From the NCBI GenBank assembly GCA_028583405.1, contig CM053251.1, forward strand, positions 3,875,271 to 3,939,270: 64,000 nucleotides of DNA, given 5' to 3'. The translations under genes were made by a program, and so were the position numbers. The notes under the pieces are model-generated. The model saw only the letters and a list, made by a program, of their open reading frames with translations. It ran no database searches and was not told the DNA's origin. This document shows positions 13,510 through 25,145 of this stretch, one piece after another (within the stretch, counting starts at the first letter, position 1; the number at the start of each line of letters is the position of its first letter). Source of the DNA: Pogonophryne albipinna (taxonomy: Eukaryota > Chordata > Actinopteri > Perciformes > Artedidraconidae).

Positions 13510-13825
13510 GTCACAACTTAAAGGTCCTCTATTATACTGTTTTCCATCAATATATTACAGGTCTCAGATACAAAACATGTCTCTGAAGTGTTTGGCTCCA
13601 AACAGATCATTGCAGCATTACCCATAATCCCCTCTGTTTCAGCCCTATTTCAAAAGTGCTGATTCTCTGGAGCCTCATCCCAATACCCCTCCTCGACTCC
13701 TCCTTTCCCTCACTCGTGTCCCTTCCTTGCATCTTAGCTCCGCCTCCGTAAGATGCGAGCGAGAGACACGAGGAGGTGACGCGAGGACAGAGGAGTCCTC
13801 GGGTATTAATTGGGATGTCCTCGTT
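13510..13825. mobile_element. Composite MITE-like repeat
   Basis: 13518-13670 has 'aaaggtcctctattatactg' and 'caaaacatgtctctgaagtg', the left side of a very common teleost MITE. Inside or next to it, 13677-13820 is a near-palindrome: 'tcccaatacccctcctcgac' on the left and 'gaggagtcctcgggtattaa' plus 'ttgggat' on the right. It directly precedes the hAT element at 13847. The nesting order is not resolved. Confidence 0.55.
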
Positions 13826-13846
13826 CACTCAAACGTCACTCTTAAA

Positions 13847-15059
13847 TAGGGTAGGGTACCGAGAACCGGTTCCAACATTTCGATTCCAACGGCATCATTT
13901 AGAAATGTGAATTTCGGTTCCGCTTTTCGATGCCTGAGGAAATGTTTCTCGCCGCTCTCCGTAGCCTACTGTATGACTGCGGCGGGGCGGGAAATGTAGC
14001 GTTGTACCTACACTTCCTACAGTGTAACCTGAGATCAGGGCCGCCCCGTCCCACTGGCGTTATAGATGTTCGCCTAGGGCGCCAGATCTGTGGAGGCGCT
14101 GCGCTGACAGCTCTGGGAGGAAAAACAAATGTTTTGACCGTTGGGGCTCATTCTAATTTTCGGCCTTGATGTAACAACATTCATAACTAAGTAAATGTAA
14201 CACCCTTTTCATCCCGGTTACACTTTTCATTCGCCCTGTACGATGGGCGCTGCAAGTGATGAAAATGGGGGATGTTGGCTTATCTTAGCTCACAGCCAAA
14301 GTGAGTGAGCGAGGGAGAAAGGGACGGTGCACCGGTACGTGCTGTTGTTATTAGCATCTGGTGCTAGCTGCTCTAACGGAAGAAGAAGATGTTTCTACAA
14401 TGATGTGGAGGGAGAGTCCTCTCCAGTCAGACTGAGGCTGATTCTACAGCTCAGTGAGGTAAAGGACTCTGAGTGTTTAGATAGTTCACTTTAGTCTAAG
14501 TTATCTCAGTGGGTCTCAAACGTTTTGATCACAATTTATGTAAACACATATTTCCAAGGCTCTCCTTTATAATTATTGGGATAAACAGGTTTGAAATCAT
14601 TTCAATTTATACTATAGGACAGTAAACCAGACATATCGTTTTAAACTGGAGATAAAAACATATGCATAAATAAAATAGTAAAATAAGATATGAATGAACA
14701 ACAAAACTAAAATACGTTACATGTATTTGTTATTGGCTATGGGTTATTGGTTATGCTCACATACTTATTTGATTATTCAAATGTAAACCGATCTTTTTCA
14801 TACGGGTGTTTAGAGTTGTACCCCCTAGATCTAGTCTCTAGTCATTCTGCTTAAAGTGCACCAGATTGAAGCATTTTGCTTTAAAATGTTCAAACATTTC
14901 TTCCCGGTATGCCTGAGAGGCAGATATGCTTGTTTTTCTCAACAAGAACTTAATCATTTTTTTACCCTGCCCCTCAAAGAATCGGAATTGAGAACCGTTA
15001 AGAATCGAAAAGTAGAATCGGAATCAGAATCGCGGAAATTCAAACGATACCCAACCCTA
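13847..15059. mobile_element. hAT-type element, 1.21 kb, non-autonomous
   Basis: Termini are 'tagggtagggtaccgagaac' and 'cgatacccaaccctacta'-like ('gatacccaaccctac'), flanked by a perfect 8-bp duplication CTCTTAAA (13839-13846 and 15060-15067). Subterminal sequences are rich in 'gaatcgg/ccgattc' words on both sides ('cggttccaacatttcgattc' left, 'agaatcggaatcagaatcgc' right). No transposase frame of useful length survives. Confidence 0.93.
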
Positions 15060-15474
15060 CTCTTAAACGACGTCTGTTAATGATGACATGTGCACAGCTG
15101 TATCCCCTCTCATCAGGCTTAACTGAAGAACCCTTTAGAACCGGCCCATTTCTGGTTAAATATTTATTTAAATGAATGAATCTTTCTCTTGTTAGTCAAG
15201 GAATTCAATGTATGATGGTTGGTCCTGCTTTTGTGTTCCGTTTTGGTGTAAAATGTAGCCTACATCTAAATAAAAATATAATTATAGTAATGTGAAATCC
15301 TTTTAGAAATGAATTGCACATAATAATTCCCACGGAGCTGTGAGCACTTATACATTTATGTGACGCTTTTCCACTCATCTTCCAGTTGTGGGTTTTCCTC
15401 TGTTGAAATGGACCAGCTGTGAAGGTGGGGGCGGGGCTTTTATACGCGAGTAGTGAAAACACTTCTCTTTCCAC

Positions 15475-18400
15475 AGAGGGGACACATGTTGATGTAGAAG
15501 AGACATGAAGAAGAGGGGACACATGTTGATGTAGAAGAGACATGAAGAAGAGGGGACACATGTTGATGTTGAAGAGACATGAAGAAGAGGGGACACATGT
15601 TGATGTAGAAGAGACATGGAGAAGAGGGGACACATGTTGATGTAGAAGAGACATGGAGAAGAGGGGACACATGTTGATGTAGAAGAGACATGGAGAAGAG
15701 GGGACACATGTTGATGTAGAAGAGACATGGAGAAGAGGGGACACATGTTGATGTAGAAGAGACATGAAGAAGAGGGGACACATGTTGATGTAGAAGAGAC
15801 ATGAAGAAGAGGGGACACATGTTGATGTAGAAGAGACATGAAGAAGAGGTGACACATGTTGATGTAGAAGAGACATGAAGAAGAGGGGACACATGTTGAT
15901 GTAGAAGAGACATGAAGAAGAGGGGACACATGTTGATGTAGAAGAGACATGAAGAAGAGGGGACACATGTTGATGTAGAAGAGACATGAAGAAGAGGGGA
16001 CACATGTTGATGTAGAAGAGACATGAAGAAGAGGAGACACATGTTGATGTAGAAGAGACATGAAGAAGAGGGGACACATGTTGATGTAGAAGAGACATGA
16101 AGAAGAGGGGACACATGTTGATGTAGAAGAGACAGGAAGAAGAGGGGACACATGTTGATGTAGAAGAGACATGAAGAAGAGGGGACACATGTTGATGTAG
16201 AAGAGACATGAAGAAGAGGGGACACATGTTGATGTAGAAGAGGGGACACATGTTGATGTAGAAGAGACATGAAGAAGAGGGGACACATGTTGATGTAGAA
16301 GAGACATGAAGAAGAGGGGACACATGTTGATGTAGAAGAGACATGAGGAAGAGGGGACACATGTTGATGTAGAAGAGACATGAAGAAGAGGGGACACATG
16401 TTGATGTAGAAGAGACATGAAGAAGAGGTGACACATGTTGATGTAGAAGAGACATGAAGAAGAGGGGACACATGTTGATGTAGAAGAGACATGAAGAAGA
16501 GGGGACACATGTTGATGTAGAAGAGACATGAGGAAGAGGGGACACATGTTGATGTAGAAGAGACATGAAGAAGAGGGGACACATGTTGATGTAGAAGAGA
16601 CAATGTTGATGTAGAAGAGACATGAAGAAGAGGGGACACATGTTGATGTAGAAGAGACATGAAGAAGAGGGGACACATGTTGATGTAGAAGAGACATGAA
16701 GAAGAGGGGACACATGTTGATGTAGAAGAGACATGAAGAAGAGGGGACACATGTTGATGTAGAAGAGACAATGTTGATGTAGAAGAGACATGAAGAAGAG
16801 GGGACACATGTTGATGTAGAAGAGACATGAAGAAGAGGGGACACATGTTGATGTAGAAGAGACATGAAGAAGAGGGGACACATGTTGATGTAGAAGAGAC
16901 ATGAAGAAGAGGGGACACATGTTGATGTAGAAGAGGGGACACATGTTGATGTAGAAGAGGGGACACATGTTGATGTAGAAGAGACATGAAGAAGAGGGGA
17001 CACATGTTGATGTAGAAGAGACATGAAGAAGAGGGGATACATGTTGATGTAGAAGAGACATGAAGAAGAGGGGACACATGTTGATGTAGAAGAGACATGA
17101 AGAAGAGGGGACACATGTTGATGTAGAAGAGACATGGAGAAGAGGGGACACATGTTGATGTAGAAGAGACATGAGGAAGAGGGGACACATGTTGATGTAG
17201 AAGAGACATGAAGAAGAGGGGACACATGTTGATGTAGAAGAGACATGAAGAAGAGGGGACACATGTTGATGTAGAAGAGACATGAAGAAGAGGAGACACA
17301 TGTTGATGTAGAAGAGACATGAAGAAGAGGGGACACATGTTGATGTAGAAGAGACAGGAAGAAGAGGGGACACATGTTGATGTAGAAGAGACATGAAGAA
17401 GAGGGGACACATGTTGATGTAGAAGAGACGTGAAGAAGAGGGGACACATGTTGATGTAGAAGAGACATGAAGAAGAGGGGACACATGTTGATGTAGAAGA
17501 GACATGAAGAAGAGGAGACACATGTTGATGTAGAAGAGACATGAAGAAGAGGAGACACATGTTGATGTAGAAGACACATGAAGAAGAGGGGACACATGTT
17601 GATGTAGAAGAGACATGAAGAAGAGGGGACACATGTTGATGTAGAAGAGACAGGAAGAAGAGGGGACACATGTTGATGTAGAAGAGACATGAAGAAGAGG
17701 GGACACATGTTGATGTAGAAGAGACATGAAGAAGAGGGGACACATGTTGATGTAGAAGAGACATGAAGAAGAGGGGACACATGTTGATGTAGAAGAGACA
17801 TGAAGAAGAGGGGACACATGTTGATGTAGAAGAGACATGAAGAAGAGGGGACACATGTTGATGTAGAAGAGACATGAAGAAGAGGGGACACATGTTGATG
17901 TAGAAGAGACATGAAGAAGAGGGGACACATGTTGATGTAGAAGAGACATGAAGAAGAGGGGACACATGTTGATGTAGAAGAGACATGGAGAAGAGGGGAC
18001 ACATGTTGATGTAGAAGAGACATGGAGAAGAGGGGACACATGTTGATGTAGAAGAGACATGGAGAAGAGGGGACACATGTTGATGTAGAAGAGACATGAA
18101 GAAGAGGGGACACATGTTTATGTAGAAGAGACATGAAGAAGAGGGGACACATGTTGATGTAGAAGAGACATGGAGAAGAGGGGACACATGTTGATGTAGA
18201 AGATACATGGAGAAGAGGGGACACATGTTGATGTAGAAGAGACATGAAGAAGAGGGGACACATGTTTATGTAGAAGAGACATGGAGAAGAGGGGACACAT
18301 GTTGATGTAGAAGAGACATGGAGAAGAGGGGACACATGTTGATGTAGAAGAGACATGAAAAAGAGGAGACACATGTTGATGTAGAAGAGACATGAAGAAG

Positions 18401-20546
18401 AGGGGACACATGTTGATGTAGAAGAGACATGAAGAAGAGGGGACACATGTTGATGTAGAAGAGACATGAAGAAGAGGGGACACATGTTGATGTAGAAGAG
18501 ACATGAAGAAGAGGGGACACATGTTGATGTAGAAGAGACATGAAGAAGAGGGGACACATGTTGATGTAGAAGAGACATGAAGAAGAGGGGACACATGTTG
18601 ATGTAGAAGAGACATGAAGAAGAGGGGACACATGTTGATGTAGAAGAGACATGAAGAAGAGGGGACACATGTTGATGTAGAAGAGACATGAAGAAGAGGG
18701 GACACATGTTGATGTAGAAGAGACATGGAGAAGAGGGGACACATGTTGATGTAGAAGAGACATGAGGAAGAGGGGACACATGTTGATGTAGAAGAGACAT
18801 GAAGAAGAGGGGACACATGTTGATGTAGAAGAGACATGAAGAAGAGGGGACACATGTTGATGTAGAAGAGACATGGAGAAGAGGGGACACATGTTGATGT
18901 AGAAGATACATGGAGAAGAGGGGACACATGTTGATGTAGAAGAGACATGAAGAAGAGGGGACACATGTTTATGTAGAAGAGACATGGAGAAGAGGGGACA
19001 CATGTTGATGTAGAAGAGACATGAAGAAGAGGGGACACATGTTGATGTAGAAGAGACATGAAGAAGAGGGGACACATGTTGATGTAGAAGAGACATGAAG
19101 AAGAGGGGACACATGTTGATGTAGAAGAGACATGAAGAAGAGGGGACACATGTTGATGTAGAAGAGACATGAAGAAGAGGGGACACATGTTGATGTAGAA
19201 GAGACATGAAGAAGAGGGGACACATGTTGATGTAGAAGAGACATGAAGAAGAGGGGACACATGTTGATGTAGAAGAGACAGGAAGAAGAGGGGACACATG
19301 TTGATGTAGAAGAGACAGGAAGAAGAGGGGACACATGTTGATGTAGAAGAGACAGGAAGAAGAGGGGACACATGTTGATGTAGAAGAGACATGAAGAAGA
19401 GGGGACACATGTTGATGTAGAAGAGACATGAAGAAGAGGGGACACATGTTGATGTAGAAGAGACATGAAGAAGAGGGGACACATGTTGATGTAGAAGAGA
19501 CATGAAGAAGAGGGGACACATGTTGATGTAGAAGAGACATGAAGAAGAGGGGACACATGTTGATGTAGAAGAGACATGAAGAAGAGGGGACACATGTTGA
19601 TGTAGAAGAGACATGAAGAAGAGGGGACACATGTTGATGTAGAAGAGACATGAAGAAGAGGGGACACATGTTGATGTAGAAGAGACATGAAGAAGAGGGG
19701 ACACATGTTGATGTAGAAGAGACATGAAGAAGAGGGGACACATGTTGATGTAGAAGAGACATGGAGAAGAGGGGACACATGTTGATGTAGAAGAGACATG
19801 AGGAAGAGGGGACACATGTTGATGTAGAAGAGACATGAAGAAGAGGGGACACATGTTGATGTAGAAGAGACATGAAGAAGAGGGGACACATGTTGATGTA
19901 GAAGAGACATGGAGAAGAGGAGACACATGTTGATGTAGAAGATACATGGAGAAGAGGGGACACATGTTGATGTAGAAGAGACATGAAGAAGAGGGGACAC
20001 ATGTTTATGTAGAAGAGACATGGAGAAGAGGGGACACATGTTGATGTAGAAGAGACATGAAGAAGAGGGGACACATGTTGATGTAGAAGAGACATGAAGA
20101 AGAGGGGACACATGTTGATGTAGAAGAGACATGAAGAAGAGGGGACACATGTTGATGTAGAAGAGACATGAAGAAGAGGGGACACATGTTGATGTAGAAG
20201 AGACATGAAGAAGAGGGGACACATGTTGATGTAGAAGAGACATGAAGAAGAGGGGACACATGTTGATGTAGAAGAGACAGGAAGAAGAGGGGACACATGT
20301 TGATGTAGAAGAGACAGGAAGAAGAGGGGACACATGTTGATGTAGAAGAGACAGGAAGAAGAGGGGACACATGTTGATGTAGAAGAGACATGAAGAAGAG
20401 GGGACACATGTTGATGTAGAAGAGACATGAAGAAGAGGGGACACATGTTGATGTAGAAGAGACATGAAGAAGAGGGGACACATGTTGATGTAGAAGAGAC
20501 ATGAAGAAGAGGGGACACATGTTGATGTAGAAGAGACATGAAGAAG
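15475..20546 (+). repeat. 37-bp minisatellite, about 5.07 kb, about 137 units
   Basis: The unit is 'aagaggggacacatgttgat' followed by 'gtagaagagacatgaag' (37 bp), purine-rich on the + strand. Common point variants are catgGag, catgaGg, acaGgaag, gaggAgac, TTTatg and gaTacatgg. Shortened units occur: 24 bp (16231, 16924, 16948) and 20 bp (16588, 16756). All three minus-strand frames are stop-free in the consensus, and 37 is not a multiple of 3, so the array yields several overlapping frames of 500-1180 codons with a 37-residue period. These are artefacts of repetition, with no domain or codon signal. Higher-order structure is described in the findings. Confidence 0.98.
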
Positions 20547-21404
20547 TGGATTTTGCCTGATGGTGACCTTTAACAAACTGACTCTGGACAAACCACAGAG
20601 TTTTTATATGAAACGCAACACTGTGACATATTGTGAAATAGAGCTTTAAGTGCAGGAATGTGCACAGATCAAATCTACTGTAAATTTAATCTACTTAATC
20701 TACTGTGAGGGAAGGCTAGATGAAAACCCTGTTCATGTATGGCTCAACTGAAATACTAATCCTGATCATTTTTAAATGATACATGTTGTTTTTTTCCATT
20801 TCTTTTGTGAAAATGTTTAGTAAATAAGACGTATTCATTAGAAAGCTGACACATTTCCCAATCTTGGCCCTGTCTTCAACACAAGGATCAGATCAAACAC
20901 AAGAGGACTGTCTGTTTTCCAGCAACACTTTAATGAAAAAGCTAATTCACGCATCAACCAGTGCTTCAGTTATCTATGGTGTGTGCTGACTGTGACCTAT
21001 GACTGGGCATCAGAGGCTGTGTGTTGTCTCATTGGGCTAATAGACACTCTGTTTAGCCGATGGATCGGTGTGATTTCCCTCAGTGTCTGTTAGCCAGCGA
21101 GGTAATCCCAGAGGATATCATCCCCGCGGTCACCGTATCGCCGTAATCCAGGCGCTGTTGGCTTAATCACACCTGATCACTACCTTTTTAAATAAGCCAT
21201 CGCACAAGAGAGATGCCACATAGCAATATTACAGAATGGCTGCCTAACCCTTAGTTTACTGACTTTAAAGCAATGTGCTATAAAAAGGCGTAGCTCATCT
21301 CGCTTGTAGGATTTGGATAATTCTGCTTTTTTACATGCTCATTATGGATCAATCAGAGTTTAGCACTGGATAAAAATGGAATGGTAACTTAATGTTCTAT
21401 CAAT

Positions 21405-21890
21405 AATCAAATCAAATCAATATTTTTTTCAAGGGAAAAAATGGGAGAAACCTCAGGGAGAGCAACAGAGGAGGGATCCCTCTCCCAGGACGGACAGACA
21501 TGCAATAGATGCCGTGTGTAAATCGAAGAGATAATACATTTTACAGCATATAGACCGAATGTTAGGAAATGCATGTGTCTGTAATAAGAAGATGAATCCA
21601 CGAGGATGTCAACAATCCTGTGGAAGCCATCAGGGAAGCAGCATGACGAGACCCAAGGCAGGACCGCAGAGACAGGTTCCGCCACGACCCGAAGTCCACG
21701 ATTTAATCCAGAACTCAGGATAGAGGATCCAAGACACAGGACTACAGCAAGAGGATCAGCCTCGACTCCGGATCCCGGCGTAGATATAGATACAAAACAA
21801 GAACAAAGATTTGGCTGGGTTAATCGGAACAAGAGAATACACAGACACAGACAGAGAGGGAAAAGGTCATTGGATAAAAGTTATTCTTGA
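21405..21890 (-). mobile_element. LINE-like 3' fragment, minus orientation
   Basis: Starts with 'aatcaaatcaaatcaatatt', the reverse of a 'tgatttgattt' tail, followed by 'gggagaaacctcagggagag' and 'gggatccctctcccaggacg'. These words are common in a teleost interspersed repeat, remembered, family not certain. Frames on both strands are short and not convincing. Confidence 0.5.
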
Positions 21891-22166
21891 TAACCCTCTA
21901 GAAAGATCTCATGAACTTCCCCACTCAATCTATCAAGACCCGAGCAGTTCTATTAGATATAGGATAAGAAACAGAGATAGAGACAATAATCTCTCCATCA
22001 TTGGCAATGAAAGGTATTTGTCGTTGTGTGGTTGGGCTGCTTGCTCTGTGTCTGCATCATGGATATAAGAAGCTGAAAGAAGTCTTGCCTTGATCGTCCA
22101 TTCAAATCCTATTCTCGGTGTTTCAAAGTGTTTCCTGGATGTGACGTACTGATGACAACTATGGAC

Positions 22167-22749
22167 TAGGGATGGGAATTTGAAAGCAAATGTATATTCA
22201 AATATTCGACCCCCAAAAAAACGGTTAATCGATTAACCGAAATGTACCTATCCTATAAAAAAAAAAAGAAGAAATGTGGGAAACATTTTTACAAATACAT
22301 GTTCAAATAAGTATAGAAACCAAGTCGAATTTCTCAAATGTATTGAACTGGTGATCACAGTTTGAACAGTTGACAGCTATAGGCCTACAGCTTTCATGCT
22401 TAAAACATAACTTGGTTTTTAAATGAAAGAGGGATCATACACGAACAACGGGTTGTAACGTAACCCTATCACAACAGAGATCAACAACCTGTAACAGGGC
22501 CGATGCACAGAATGCAGCTATTCAATACTCATTCTTGTTTAAGAATATGAGCATGTCTACTGAGGGGAGAGGCGATTCACAATCAGGCCAGCTGTAGAGA
22601 AGACCCTCTCAGCTGGAATTTGGGCATAAGATGAGGTTTGAGTCTGCGTGATCTGCGTGTAGGGAGGAGCAGCAGCCATATCATTAGCTAACTAGCTAGA
22701 TCTGATGGATTTGGACATAAACGTGAGTGAAGTATAACCGAGAAGTATA

Positions 22750-22781
<32 letters not shown>

Positions 22782-23022
22782 AGAGACCGAGACCCCTGCA
22801 GCTCTGCCCGTTGTGAGGGACCGGTGAGCGGAGCAAAACACACCTTTAGACCTAACACACTTAGCTATGGCACTGTCGTATACATTGAATTATTCCATTT
22901 GATCATATGTAAACAACTTAGACACCCCTCCCAAAAAAACAAAAATTACAATACAAATATTCATAACTCATATTCTCATACCTGAATAGTTTCGAATATT
23001 CGATGAATCGTTCCCATCCCTA
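22167..23022. mobile_element. hAT-like element, 856 bp, no clear target duplication
   Basis: Left end 'tagggatgggaatttgaaag' and right end 'gttcccatcccta' form inverted termini. Subterminal 'atattcaaatattcga' (left) and 'gaatattcgatgaatcg' (right) mirror each other. The 8 bp on each side do not match, so either the flanks have diverged or the two ends come from different insertions. A (gaca)n tract lies at about 22752-22782. Confidence 0.75.
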
Positions 23023-23184
23023 TGAATGTGCTTGTAATATCCTGCATGAACTGCTACTGAAGCTGTAATATCCTACAGTAATATCCTGCCACTTAATGCA
23101 GATGACATAACGTTCCTCCACCACTGTCTGCTGGAGCTCAGCTGGGGGCACACGTCTTGGGAACTTTATTTAGTTTGAAAAAGC

Positions 23185-23525
23185 TTAGGAAATTAACTCA
23201 ACACAACTAAGTTTACTTTTATACAAACTCTTTAATCAAACAAAGAGCCCAAAGTGCTTCAATTAGAAAAAAACAACAACAAGTCAATGTTGTTTTGTTG
23301 GACAACAAATTACAAAAAAAAAACATTAATAAGAAAAGAATAAATGAAACACAAACACATTCAAAAAGCAATGATAGGACTTTAACATTAAAAGACAGAT
23401 CTGTCAGAATACAGAGAGAGCTATTCTAATATCCAGAGGCAGTCAATTCCACAGTTTAGGGTCCTCAAAAAGATTGGATGAACTTTTAAGAAGACCAAAG
23501 ACTTCCCAGTACAGTCTCTTTTACT
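23185..23525 (-). mobile_element. Degenerate LINE-derived fragment
   Basis: Words such as 'caaagtgcttcaattag', 'ggcagtcaattccacagttt' and 'gggtcctcaaaaagattgg' resemble the same class of LINE-linked 3' repeat as in the kif5b intron (about 1520-1760). Weak similarity only. Confidence 0.4.
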
Positions 23526-23532
23526 CTAGAGC

Positions 23533-23960
23533 AGGGGTGTCAAACTCGCGGCCCGGGGGCCAAATCCGGCCTGTGACTTAATTTCATGTGGCCCCACAAG
23601 AGCTTGCAAAGAATATAATAAGTTTATGATACGGTTACAGGCCGATTTACAGAAGCACAATGCCCATAAACTACATGTCCCACAATGCATCTCACATTTG
23701 ACTTTTTTCTCAGAATCTGACTTTTTTTCTTCAAAATATGCCTTTTTTTCCAGAATGTGGCTTTTCTTTTTAAATCATTTTGTGACATACGCACTGAAGA
23801 GACTTGCCATTATTTGCCCTAGACTTCTGCTTTCAGATGTAGTTAATTATGAAGTTGTTACCCTATCCGATAATAATGATGTAATATAATACATTATTTT
23901 ATAGTCATTAAATATTTATATATGTATTTTTATATAGTCTTAAAGTTACAACCGGCCCTT
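23533..23960 (+). mobile_element. hAT/Charlie-like element, left part
   Basis: Begins 'caggggtgtcaaactcgcgg' with 'ccgggggccaaatccggcc' just inside, a common teleost hAT terminus. The 'accggccctttgagtgcaac' at about 23950 normally lies near the right end of this family. The expected right terminus ('...tttgacacccctg') is not found. Instead the sequence passes straight into LINE-derived coding sequence, so the right end seems to have been lost or replaced. Confidence 0.7.
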
Positions 23961-23974
23961 TGAGTGCAACCGGG

Positions 23975-24475
23975 AGGGCCGAGACCCTCATTCATGCATT
24001 CGTCTCCTCCCGGTTGGATTACTGCAACAGAGTCCTGTTCGGGGTTCCCAGTAAAGCCCTGGACAGGCTCCAGTATGTGCAGAACTCGGCTGCCAGGGTG
24101 CTCACTCACACCAAGCCCTGGCAGCACATCACCCCCACCCTGATCCACCTCCACTGGCTCCCAGTCAAGCACCGTATCACCTATAAACTCCTTCTTCTGA
24201 CTTACAAATCCCTCCATGCCCTCGCCCCCCAATACCTGTCTGACCTTCTCCGCTACCACACTCCATCCCGGAAGCTAAGATCATCTGGACAGGATCTCCT
24301 CTCCACCCCCCGCACCAGGTTGCGGACTTTCGGTGACAGAGCCTTCAGTGTGGCATCCCCCACCCTCTGGAACTCTCTCCCCCCCGAAATCCGCAGCGCC
24401 CCAACCCTGGACAATTTCAAAAAAGCCCTCAAAACGCACCTTTTTACCAAGGTTTTCCCCACTGTATAGTTAGTT
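23975..24475 (+). pseudogene. 5'-truncated non-LTR retrotransposon RT, C-terminal end
   Basis: The frame 23960-24469 reads AETLIHAFVSSRLDYCNRVL, then LDRLQYVQNSAARVLTHT, HWLPVKHRITYKLLLLTYKS and, near the end, LWNSLPPEIR...FKKALKTHLF. This order is characteristic of the C-terminal end of the reverse transcriptase polyprotein in L2/CR1-type vertebrate LINEs, after the catalytic domain. The RT catalytic motifs and the endonuclease are absent, so it is a dead 5'-truncated copy. The frame is intact over about 165 codons, which suggests a fairly recent insertion. The upstream Met is in neighbouring hAT-like sequence and is not a real start. Confidence 0.88.
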
Positions 24476-24686
24476 TAATAGGTTTATTTTTCCGCGACTC
24501 TTTAGAGCTCAGTTTGCTCAAGGTGTGTTGGAGCCGCGCCTCGTGTTGTAATAGAGAGTGTGTGTGCACATGTGACTTCAGCAGAAAACTATTTGTGTGA
24601 CTCGGCTGCAACATGCCTCAGGTTTGTTTTACTGGCTGTCACCAGACAGAGGAACAGAGACAGAGACGGACAGAAAACAAGAGTTC

Positions 24687-25013
24687 GGCCCGTCCACACA
24701 GCGGCGTGCGTTGAAGCTTCCAACGCTTCTGCCCATTCACTTTGAATGGGGTGACGTCACTTTTAGCCGAACTGCATTTTGGGAAGCGACGTGGAGCGTT
24801 GCTGGCGTTGCTCGCTTCAAAAGTTGAGCAATGTTCAACTTTTGACGCCTTGATGGAGGCGTCAGCCAATCGAATCATATGCCAGTACAAGCTCTAGCCA
24901 ATCAAACCGCGTGCTTGTGTGTCTGGTGCGGGAGATTCAAGTGATTGGTTGTTGGTCGAGTGTCAGACACGCCCGCTGGCAAGCGTCAACGCACGCGGCT
25001 GTGTGGACGGGCC
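24687..25013. mobile_element. TIR element (327 bp) with 28-bp inverted ends
   Basis: Left end 'ggcccgtccacacagcggcg' continuing 'tgcgttga'. Right end 'tcaacgcacgcggctgtgtg' continuing 'gacgggcc'. These are inverted repeats of about 28 bp with one mismatch. No target duplication is obvious (ttc on the left, cta on the right), so the superfamily is left open. Non-coding. Confidence 0.8.
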
Positions 25014-25145
25014 CTAGTGGTAAAAGAACACCATGTCCCCTCTTTGTGTCTGACAGTATGTGCCACTCTGAAACTCCTTTCCACAGGTTTAAAGTGCAAG
25101 AACCGCTCATCCAAATAACTTCACACTCGTCACTGCACTTCCTTG

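Noticed and set aside
15475..20546. CRISPR-like array
   Set aside because: Units are head to tail with no unique spacers, and the genome is vertebrate.
15205..20591. Several overlapping minus-strand frames of 540-1184 codons
   Set aside because: They are the 37-bp minisatellite read in three frames. No domain, no codon bias, and the same peptide in every frame.
23960..24469. A host gene of 169 codons
   Set aside because: The sequence order matches the C-terminal end of LINE reverse transcriptase proteins.
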